Of a DNA stretch of 21,317 nucleotides, positions 15,573 through 21,317 are shown piece after piece; the stretch's first letter is position 1; the number at the start of each line of letters is the position of its first letter. The stretch is taken from positions 1 through 21,317 of the IMG/VR virus record IMGVR_UViG_3300031612_000568, one strand, 5' to 3'. The notes under the pieces are model-generated. The model was not told the DNA's origin. It saw nothing but the letters and a program-made list of their open reading frames with translations, and ran no database searches. A program made the position numbers and the translations under genes. Source of the DNA: a virus.

Positions 15573-17473
15573 TGAAATTAGATACAGATCAACAAGAAAT
15601 ACGATCACGGTTAGCTGCGACTCTTTACAATATGGGATTGCGTTCAGAAGATCTTATAGATGCGTTAGCTATAGCTCAAAATGAAAGTGTATGGGATGAA
15701 AAAGCGTATAATGGTGAAGATAATGATATCTCTTATGGTTTGTTTCAAATTAATACAAAGATAGACGCTGAATGGCAAGAAATTATTAATTTTTTAACTG
15801 GGGGTGATGGAAGTACATTAGAAAAAGAAAAGCTTTTTGATTACGATACCCAGATATCTGCGTTTGTTTTAAAATATTTATTACAAGATTATGCTTTTAG
15901 TGATTGGGCTACACATCCTTCGTATTCTGATACCCATGATGTACCCTGGACCGAAGCTAAACAAAAGAAATGGGAAGAAGCAAGAACAGATGCGATTGAA
16001 TTTTTAGAAATAACTCCAGGGTTAAATGATTGGGAAATATCTGATCCTCAAAATAATCTTTTTACTGGTGTAGTTAATGAAAAAATTGCTAGAGGTCAAC
16101 AAATAGCAAACGAATACATGGGGCAAGATACTCGTGTTGACGGTATGGGTTTTACAGGGAGTAGGGGTGGTAATGAATGGGCTGATGTAGTAAGAGTTAT
16201 ACAAAAAACTGTTGGGGCAGATGAAGATGGTTCTTATGGCCCTAACACAATTAAAGCACTTGATAACTGGCTTGTTGAACAAGACATTGATCGAGGAATT
16301 ATGCTTGATGGTATTCCTCAAGAAACAACTAGTTACTTTAGTAACACCAATCTAGAAGGCAGACCTATGTCTGTATCTTCTACAGATACAAATGAAAATG
16401 TTGTTTACAACGAAGAGCTTGACAGGTATGAACCTATTTCTTTTACTGAAGATGGTTTAGAACCAAGAGATGATTTTGCTCCAGAACCTTTTGCTGATCA
16501 GCGTGAACAAGATCAACCACTTATTGATCGAAACCAAAGCATTACTGATGCTACTGAAAACGCAAAACAAAACAATCCTAAGCTACATTTTTATAGATGG
16601 TTACGTGGACGAGACGACGCAACTATTGACGGTGTTAACATAATCGATATTATGGAAGCTGATGAATCAGGTTTCCAAATAGGCACTGATCAATATGATG
16701 AATGGGTAGAGTCTCTTGTTTCTCAAACAGAGTTTTACAGAAACCATGCTGATATTTATGTTGCAAATGCTAGTGAATGGTATGCAGGTGGGCTTGATGA
16801 AGGTTGGACTGAGCGACGTAAAGACTTAGTAAGTAGTTATGTTCAAAGTATCAATAACCTTTCTGGCAAATTAAATCTAGATTTAGATGATGATGAAATT
16901 TTAGAACTAGCTAGAGTTGCTTGGTTTAACGGTTTTGATGTACAAGAGTTACAAGATTATGTAGCTGAAGCTGAAAACGTTAGTTTTGATGAAGAAGCTA
17001 TAGCTGGTGGTTCAATATCAGATACTCGTTCTGAAGTAAAGAATTTGTATAGAAAGTATTTGATGATTCCAAATGAGATTCTTTTGGAAGAAAGCAGCAA
17101 AAAAATATTTAGAGGTACATCAACAATAGGTTTTATTGAAGACGAGTTGCGTCAACAAGCGGCAGATGTTTACCCAGTTTTTGCAGACAGAATTTTAGCG
17201 GGGCGTAGTCCTTTACAAATTCTTAGTGGCTACGATTCTATTTTTTCTTCTGTCACAGGTATTCAGCCTCAGTGGGATGGGGAACAAAAAGATGTTGGTA
17301 TCAAATTAGCTAGTGGAGCTAAACTGGCTAATGGTGATGATGTTAATACTGGTAACTTAGCTACGTGGTTGCGTACTGATACAAGTGTTGGTTATGACGC
17401 TATGCCTAAAGCAATAAATAATGCTTACAGTTTAGTTAAAGGCTTAGGACAAACGTTTGGAGCGGTAGCGTAA
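15572..17473 (+). CDS. Virion lysozyme/transglycosylase-like protein with helical C-terminal module (633 aa)
   Basis: Residues about 10-115 look like a lytic transglycosylase or lysozyme-like domain. A likely catalytic Glu38 lies in AIAQNESVWDEKAYN, followed by SYGLFQIN at 54-61, a hallmark of this fold. Residues about 201-240 (WADVVRVIQKTVGADEDGSY, then GPNTIKALDNW) resemble a peptidoglycan-binding helical domain. An acidic linker follows. Residues about 487-573 carry a helical module (FIEDELRQQAADVYPVFADR, then ILAGRSPLQILSGYDSIF) that I associate with large virion proteins of actinobacterial phages, ending in a typical LATWLRTD motif. It probably cuts peptidoglycan during DNA entry, not at lysis, because it lies in the structural operon and has no signal peptide. 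The start overlaps the previous stop as TAATG. Confidence 0.8.
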   Translation: MKLDTDQQEIRSRLAATLYNMGLRSEDLIDALAIAQNESVWDEKAYNGEDNDISYGLFQINTKIDAEWQEIINFLTGGDGSTLEKEKLFDYDTQISAFVLKYLLQDYAFSDWATHPSYSDTHDVPWTEAKQKKWEEARTDAIEFLEITPGLNDWEISDPQNNLFTGVVNEKIARGQQIANEYMGQDTRVDGMGFTGSRGGNEWADVVRVIQKTVGADEDGSYGPNTIKALDNWLVEQDIDRGIMLDGIPQETTSYFSNTNLEGRPMSVSSTDTNENVVYNEELDRYEPISFTEDGLEPRDDFAPEPFADQREQDQPLIDRNQSITDATENAKQNNPKLHFYRWLRGRDDATIDGVNIIDIMEADESGFQIGTDQYDEWVESLVSQTEFYRNHADIYVANASEWYAGGLDEGWTERRKDLVSSYVQSINNLSGKLNLDLDDDEILELARVAWFNGFDVQELQDYVAEAENVSFDEEAIAGGSISDTRSEVKNLYRKYLMIPNEILLEESSKKIFRGTSTIGFIEDELRQQAADVYPVFADRILAGRSPLQILSGYDSIFSSVTGIQPQWDGEQKDVGIKLASGAKLANGDDVNTGNLATWLRTDTSVGYDAMPKAINNAYSLVKGLGQTFGAVA

Positions 17474-18819
17474 TGGCTGATAATCCTGATTTTAAACTAG
17501 GTGACAAGTACACCGGACCGGCTGTAACTAAATCTAAGAGGGGTAGACCCGGCAAAGTTATTAATCAAAAAGATGGCACGTTTGTTGAGGGTAATGTCAG
17601 ATATATTTGGACTGGGGTAGGTGACAACTTTGTTCCCGAAGGTGGCTGGGGTGCAACCACCAAGGCACAAGCAGCCGAAGACAACAGAATAGCCGAATTA
17701 GAATTAGATGCTTACGACGAGTCACAATACACTCAAGTTACAAGAGCTGACGGTAGTGTTGCTCCAGGTGTTTACCGTAATAATCCAGAATATTATAGTG
17801 GTGCTGCTACGGCTCCTGAAGATGCTGGGGCAGTAGACAAACTAGGCAACCCTAAATACAATGTAGGCGAAGATAGGAAAGGTAATCCTAAATGGGATTT
17901 AAATCCAAAGTTTAATTCATCAAAAGGACCTTCAAATGATTCTTCAAGTAATCTTCCAGACACTTCATATGTCAATTATTTAAGAGATCAAAATATTGCT
18001 GGAGCTAAAAGCATTATAGAAGGCTTTCTTAAAAGATTTGGTTTAGCTGGGTTAACTTCTTGGGCGCAAAACCAAGCTGATTTAGGTATGTCATCTGACG
18101 CAATAACTATGGAATTACGTTACGGCACTGACCCTACAGTAAGAAAAGTTTATGATGAAGCTTTTCCTGCTATGAAGATAAGACGAGAAAAAGGTTTTGC
18201 AGAAATAACTGAAGTGGAATCTATGGAGTTAGATCGTGGTTATAAACAAATAGCTGCTGCTTCTGGTTTAGATCCAAAATTAGTAGGCAAAACTCAAATA
18301 ACTACATTGCTTAGTAACGATGTTTCTTTGTCTGAGTTCCGAGACAGAGTGCAAACAGCAGAAGATTATGTTAATGATTTACCTGCTGAAGCTAAAGCTA
18401 TAGCTGCACAAACATATGGTTACACTAACCAAGATATGGTTTCATACATTTTAGATCCTACGCTTACAGAAGATATTAAAAAAACTTCACGTAATTTTGA
18501 TGTATCACGTTTGAGAGCTGCTAGTAAAATTACTTTAAATCAAACATTTTCAGAAGAAATTGGTGAGCTTCTAGTTTCTAATGATGTACAAGCAAGAGAA
18601 ATTTCTGCTCGTTTGTCTCCATTAGCAGGTTTGACTGATAGTACTCTTTATAATGATTCATTAAGCGCTAACGAATTAACTGAAGCAAGTTTTGGGTTGT
18701 CAGCAAATTCTTTTGACTCTGTTAGAAGATCTAAAGGAAATCGTATAGCTAATTTTTCTGGCAATTCTGGACAATTAATTAATCAAGAAGGTATTTCTAC
18801 ATTAGGTAGAGCGACTTGA
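17473..18819 (+). CDS. Probable internal virion protein, helical (448 aa)
   Basis: The start overlaps the previous stop as TAATG, with GGAG at 17459-17462. Residues 1-160 are Lys/Gly/Asp/Asn-rich and probably extended, with a small possible beta domain at 25-60 (KVINQKDGTFVEGNVRYIWTG). Residues about 165-448 are helical and begin with FLKRFGLAGLTSWAQNQADLG. The sequence AFPAMKIRREKGFAEITEVE (about 230-249) fits a module I recall in large virion proteins of actinobacterial phages, where short segments ending FP and an Arg/Gly turn recur. No enzyme motif or membrane span. It is the last gene of the internal-protein operon, just before a new promoter, so it is probably part of the same ejection complex. 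Confidence 0.78.
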   Translation: MADNPDFKLGDKYTGPAVTKSKRGRPGKVINQKDGTFVEGNVRYIWTGVGDNFVPEGGWGATTKAQAAEDNRIAELELDAYDESQYTQVTRADGSVAPGVYRNNPEYYSGAATAPEDAGAVDKLGNPKYNVGEDRKGNPKWDLNPKFNSSKGPSNDSSSNLPDTSYVNYLRDQNIAGAKSIIEGFLKRFGLAGLTSWAQNQADLGMSSDAITMELRYGTDPTVRKVYDEAFPAMKIRREKGFAEITEVESMELDRGYKQIAAASGLDPKLVGKTQITTLLSNDVSLSEFRDRVQTAEDYVNDLPAEAKAIAAQTYGYTNQDMVSYILDPTLTEDIKKTSRNFDVSRLRAASKITLNQTFSEEIGELLVSNDVQAREISARLSPLAGLTDSTLYNDSLSANELTEASFGLSANSFDSVRRSKGNRIANFSGNSGQLINQEGISTLGRAT

Positions 18820-18820
18820 C

Positions 18821-18848
18821 TTGACTTATAGTATTTTGTTTGTATAAT
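18821..18848 (+). promoter_or_regulatory. Sigma70-type promoter for scaffold and capsid
   Basis: TTGACT (18821-18826) and a perfect TATAAT (18843-18848) are separated by 16 bases. A second TTGACT overlaps just upstream at 18816-18821, giving a TTGAC direct repeat. It lies directly after the stop of the preceding gene and in front of the scaffold and capsid genes, which are needed in high amounts. This is the best host-type promoter visible in the window. Transcription would begin near 18855. Confidence 0.75.
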
Positions 18849-18939
18849 TGTTTATGTGATTCGGCCCTTGCGGGGTGTGCTGTTTTACAACTTCCATCAC
18901 AGGTACCACCGCCTGGGATGTGTATCTAAGGTGAGAAAA
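18849..18939 (+). promoter_or_regulatory. Structured 5' leader of the scaffold-capsid transcript
   Basis: This leader of about 85 bases is more G/C-rich than the flanking genes. TGTGAT at 18855-18860, the expected first bases of the RNA, pairs exactly with ATCACA at 18896-18901. A small CCC-TTGC-GGG hairpin (18865-18874) lies inside. It ends with AAGGTGAG (18928-18935), the ribosome binding site for the ATG at 18940. A 5' hairpin that stabilises the mRNA is the simplest reading. Confidence 0.4.
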
Positions 18940-19428
18940 ATGGCAAATTCAAATTCTACACAAAACGCTGATCAGAAACCAGAAAATTTCAGGCGTGTTT
19001 ATGAGGATAAAATTAGTTCTTTAAGTCAAAGGACTGATGACCAAGATAAAGTACTTGCAGAAAAAGACGCTTTAATAGAGCGTTTGCAAAATCAGAATTC
19101 GTTTCGTGATGCCGGACTTGATACGTCTGACAGATTGAATGAAATGTTTATGAATGCTTATCGAGGTGATATGTCGGTTGAAGCTATTCAAGCAGAAGCT
19201 AATTCGTTAGGTCTGTTAGATAGACAATCTTCGTCACTTACTCAACAACCTCAGCAATACGAAGATACTTTTGGTGATGAGGCGCAACAAAGAATTGTTG
19301 CTGCTGGACAAGGTGGCGATCCAATCGCATTGAAAACATTAGATGATGCTATGAGCGGCGCTAAAAACGCTACTGAACTGCAAGCAGTTTGGGAAGCAGC
19401 CGGTCATGTTTGGAACGGCGCAGTCTAG
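18940..19428 (+). CDS. Probable capsid scaffolding protein (162 aa)
   Basis: The ATG at 18940 is preferred because AAGGTGAG lies just upstream. A longer frame starts with GTG at 18856, right at the predicted transcript start. The protein has a polar N-terminus and a charged helix likely to be a coiled coil (DKISSLSQRTDDQDKVLAEK, about 20-39, continuing to about 50). It then has a helical middle part, a Gln/Ser-rich linker and a short helical C-terminal domain (ATELQAVWEAAGHVWNG). This size, charge pattern and position directly before the capsid gene are usual for scaffolds. Sequence similarity to a named family is not evident to me. It shares the promoter at 18821-18848 with the capsid gene. 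Confidence 0.65.
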   Translation: MANSNSTQNADQKPENFRRVYEDKISSLSQRTDDQDKVLAEKDALIERLQNQNSFRDAGLDTSDRLNEMFMNAYRGDMSVEAIQAEANSLGLLDRQSSSLTQQPQQYEDTFGDEAQQRIVAAGQGGDPIALKTLDDAMSGAKNATELQAVWEAAGHVWNGAV

Positions 19429-19467
19429 TTAGTTAAAGTGTAGAATCTTAACGATCAGGATTTTACT

Positions 19468-20457
19468 ATGGCATATACACCCCCCTTTACAGCGGCTGGT
19501 TTTACAGGTACCGCTCAATTAGAACATCAAGTTCATAAAGCATACGACTTGATGGCGCATTATGCGTTGCGTACAACTCCATGTTATGAAGTTATCGCAG
19601 ATGTTAAGTCAACAAGTCAGAGCCATAATGGTTCTGGTGTTCAGTTCACATTTTGGGATGATCTTAATCAAGCTACTGCTGAGTTATCGCAAACTGTTGA
19701 CGTTACCCCTCAAGCATTAGGTGATAATAAAGTTGAGGTTACTCTTAAAGAGTATGGTAACGCTGTTCTTACTACTGCTAAGGTACGTGCGACTTCTTTC
19801 TTAAACGTAGACGCTGATGCAGCTAACATTGTTGGCTACAACATGGCAGACTCAATGGATAAGATTGTTGCTGATATAGCTAACGGTGGTAGTAAAGTAA
19901 TTTACGCTGACGGGGCAGCTAATCGTGGCGCTCTTCTTCCAACAAAAACATTTAGTGCTGCTGAAGCACGTCAAGCTGTAGCTGACCTTCGCACACGTAG
20001 TGCACCAGGTTGGGAAAACGGCAACTACATGGCGATCATTCATCCAAACGTTTCATACGATCTTCGTAGTGACGCTGCGGTGACTGACGTTATTAACTAC
20101 CAACTGTATCAAGGTACAGGCGAAGCAATCAGAGCAGGTTCAATCGGTACATTCAACGGTGTTGAATATATTGAGAACCCTCGCGCTGGTGTTATTGCTG
20201 GTGGTGGTACTGCTGTTGGTGGTGTTGCAACACAGGTATTCCAGACACTTATTGTTGGCCGTCAGTATATGGCTAAAGCTTTCAGCCGGGCACCAGGATT
20301 CGGTCCTGACCCATCTGTAGTCTTTGGTCCACAGGTTGATGTGCTCAAACGTTTCAACCCAATCGGTTGGTACCATCTTGCTGGATACAACCGCTTCCGT
20401 GAAGAATCAGGTGTTCGTATTGAGAGTGGCGCAACAATTAACGTAGTAGCTACCTAA
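19468..20457 (+). CDS. Major capsid protein, HK97 fold, N4-gp56-like (329 aa)
   Basis: This is the main shell subunit of the head. Recognisable features of the N4-gp56 type family follow in order. There is an N-terminal helix with LEHQVHKAYDLMAHYALR (18-35) and a strand pair with NKVEVTLKEYGNAVLTTAKV (87-106). YMAIIHPNVSYDLRSD lies at 187-202, then GSIGTFNGVEYIENPRAGV at 224-242. The C-terminal strand region is WYHLAGYNRF at 301-310. AGGA at 19457-19460 is seven bases before the ATG. Codons look more regular and slightly more G/C-rich than neighbours, as expected for a highly expressed gene. The following G/C hairpin probably ends or protects its message. Confidence 0.92.
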   Translation: MAYTPPFTAAGFTGTAQLEHQVHKAYDLMAHYALRTTPCYEVIADVKSTSQSHNGSGVQFTFWDDLNQATAELSQTVDVTPQALGDNKVEVTLKEYGNAVLTTAKVRATSFLNVDADAANIVGYNMADSMDKIVADIANGGSKVIYADGAANRGALLPTKTFSAAEARQAVADLRTRSAPGWENGNYMAIIHPNVSYDLRSDAAVTDVINYQLYQGTGEAIRAGSIGTFNGVEYIENPRAGVIAGGGTAVGGVATQVFQTLIVGRQYMAKAFSRAPGFGPDPSVVFGPQVDVLKRFNPIGWYHLAGYNRFREESGVRIESGATINVVAT

Positions 20458-20475
20458 GCAATATGGATGAGGCAG

Positions 20476-20511
20476 GGGGGATCGGGTTTTTCCCCTTTCC
20501 CCGGTTCCCCC
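20476..20511 (+). terminator. G/C hairpin after the capsid gene
   Basis: GGGGGA (20476-20481) pairs with TCCCCC (20506-20511). After a small internal loop, CGGG (20483-20486) pairs with CCCG (20500-20503). The 13-base loop is all T and C. It stands 18 bases after the capsid stop codon. There is no T run after the stem, so it may slow or protect the transcript rather than act as a textbook terminator. Confidence 0.5.
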
Positions 20512-20535
20512 TCCTGAATCTGCTAGGATTGTATT

Positions 20536-20643
20536 ATGCCTAAAGTAAATGGTAAATCGTATCCTTATACGCTTGCGGGTAAAAAGGCTGCGGCCACCGC
20601 TATGAAAAAGAAGAAGACAAAAAATGCAAAAACCAAACGGTGA
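20536..20643 (+). CDS. Very basic mini-protein (35 aa)
   Basis: AGGA at 20525-20528 lies seven bases before the ATG and the frame ends at TGA 20641-20643. The protein begins MPKVNGKSYPYTLAGKKAAA and has 12 Lys or Arg in 35 residues with no Asp or Glu. Small basic proteins with a similar MPKV.G..YPYT start occur, from memory, in structural clusters of several environmental phages. The high positive charge suggests binding to packaged DNA or to the capsid interior; this is inference. It is too short for most gene callers. Confidence 0.65.
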   Translation: MPKVNGKSYPYTLAGKKAAATAMKKKKTKNAKTKR

Positions 20644-20695
20644 CGTAGTGATTAAACCAAAGCCTATTCAAGGAACAGGTACTTCTAATGGCTAG
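20624..20695 (+). CDS. Possible 23-residue overlapping peptide
   Basis: The frame MQKPNGDVVIKPKPIQGTGT (plus three more residues) starts inside the basic mini-protein gene in another frame and ends eight bases into the next gene (ATGGCTAG junction). AAGAAG lies upstream of its ATG. Overlap at both ends is typical of coupled phage genes and would bridge the gap between them. The peptide is very short and polar with no known family, so it may be a coupling leader or chance. Confidence 0.35.
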   Translation: MQKPNGDVVIKPKPIQGTGTSNG

Positions 20696-21143
20696 TGGTC
20701 TTTATAGTAAAACGTTTGCAGATTTGATGACGCAAGACAACACTGTTGATTTTAATGCTACACAGTTTAGTTTGATGCTTGTTACTGGTTCTTATAGTCC
20801 TTTGTTTGATGCTCATTCAGTTAAGACTGATGCTTCGGGTTCTGAAATAACATCTGGTGGATCTACTAATTATGTAGCAGGCGGCAAAGCTTTATCAGGT
20901 ATAACTTTAACTAGAACAAGTGACAACACTTCGGTGATTACTTGGGATGCAAATAATGTAAGTTGGACTAACTCAACTATTTCTAGTGCAGCAGGTGGTG
21001 TGATTTACGACAACACTACTTCTGGACTCCCATTGGTTGGGTTTATAGATTTTGGTGGTTCGTTTAGTACTACTGCCGGTACGTTTGAAGTTCAATGGAA
21101 TCCTTCAGGCATATTCACATTCGATTTAACACCAGCACCATAG
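20688..21143 (+). CDS. Probable head decoration or minor structural protein (151 aa)
   Basis: The sequence MASGLYSKTFADLMTQDNTV, then FSLMLVTGSYSPLFDAHS, ITWDANNVSWTNSTISSAAG and LVGFIDFGGSFSTTAGTFEV is the pattern of a widespread family of beta-rich phage structural proteins found near capsid or fibre genes. From memory, their exact role is mostly not assigned. It is Ser/Thr/Gly-rich with alternating hydrophobic residues throughout, as in an immunoglobulin-like or jelly-roll-like fold, and ends with FTFDLTPAP. AAGGAA at 20670-20675 is upstream at a long spacing (12 bases), so coupling to the overlapping peptide may help initiation. Decoration of the head or attachment of a fibre are both plausible. 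Confidence 0.7.
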   Translation: MASGLYSKTFADLMTQDNTVDFNATQFSLMLVTGSYSPLFDAHSVKTDASGSEITSGGSTNYVAGGKALSGITLTRTSDNTSVITWDANNVSWTNSTISSAAGGVIYDNTTSGLPLVGFIDFGGSFSTTAGTFEVQWNPSGIFTFDLTPAP

Positions 21144-21152
21144 GAGATATAG

Positions 21153-21317
21153 ATGCCTACATCAAACTATCCAACGTCACTAGATACTACTGCTACTCAG
21201 GTAACTCCTTCATCTTCAACAGATTTGGATGCGTCAGGGTTTGAACATGATCTTGTTCATGGCGCTGCGTCTACTGCGCTTATTGCGTTGCAAACAAAAT
21301 TGGGGATTAGTGCTACA
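21153..21317 (+). CDS. Fibre-like structural protein, N-terminal part (cut by window end)
   Basis: AGGAG lies at 21142-21146, just before the ATG, and the frame stays open to the end of the window (55 codons). The N-terminus MPTSNYPTSLDTTATQV, then HDLVHGAASTALIALQTKLG follows a pattern seen at the start of phage fibre and head-fibre proteins. In these, a YP.SLD segment leads to a short helix ending in LQ.KLG. The receptor-binding part would lie to the right of the window. The family call is moderate because only the first residues are visible. Confidence 0.65.
   Translation, partial: MPTSNYPTSLDTTATQVTPSSSTDLDASGFEHDLVHGAASTALIALQTKLGISAT

Noticed and set aside
16022-16321. 99-codon frame on - strand inside the lysozyme-like gene
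   Set aside because: Shadow of an AT-rich gene; Asn/Ile/Ser-rich product without a ribosome binding site.
1-21317. CRISPR array, insertion sequence, integrase, toxin-antitoxin or defence genes
   Set aside because: No regularly spaced repeats, transposase, recombinase or defence-type domain was seen in the window.

Overview
The window is a block of late genes from a double-stranded DNA tailed phage, or a closely related provirus, with every supported gene on the + strand. A large terminase (1796-3706), a portal (3720-5513), a probable scaffold (18940-19428) and an HK97-fold major capsid protein resembling the N4-gp56 family (19468-20457) define it. No tape measure, tail tube or tail sheath gene is present. 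About 12.9 kb between portal and capsid encodes four large proteins of 2822, 395, 633 and 448 residues that look like internal or ejected virion proteins, so a short-tailed or otherwise unusual particle is likely. The genes are AT-rich. Parts of the 2822-, 633- and 448-residue proteins recall, from memory, giant structural proteins of phages of actinobacteria. A low-GC aquatic actinobacterial host is a reasonable guess but is not proven.

Layout. Positions 1-839 hold no convincing gene. This stretch is richer in G+C than the rest and has a sharp strand-composition switch near 455: A/C-rich on the left, G/T-rich on the right. It also has several inverted repeats, an AT-rich core at 521-550, and a site at 792-800 matching the 3' half of T7-type RNA polymerase promoters. 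Next come two small single-span membrane proteins (840-1163 and 1191-1667), a 39-residue acidic cysteine-containing mini-protein (1667-1786), terminase and portal, and a disordered linker protein (5514-5918). The 2822-residue protein follows (5915-14383), then a 395-residue unknown, a 633-residue lysozyme/transglycosylase-like protein and a 448-residue helical protein. These genes are packed with 4-bp or near-zero junctions, which points to one co-translated operon.

A clear sigma70-type promoter at 18821-18848 starts a separate transcription unit for scaffold and capsid. A G/C hairpin at 20476-20511 follows the capsid gene. After it lie a 35-residue very basic mini-protein, a possible 23-residue overlapping peptide, a probable head or surface decoration protein (20688-21143), and the start of a fibre-like protein cut by the window edge.

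How the genes work together: terminase packages DNA through the portal into a scaffold-assembled capsid. The 2822/395/633/448 set is probably loaded into the head or vertex and helps DNA cross the cell envelope, with the 633-residue protein cutting peptidoglycan locally. The most unusual elements are the giant protein, its position between portal and capsid, the skewed control region at the left, and several mini-proteins too short for routine gene calling.
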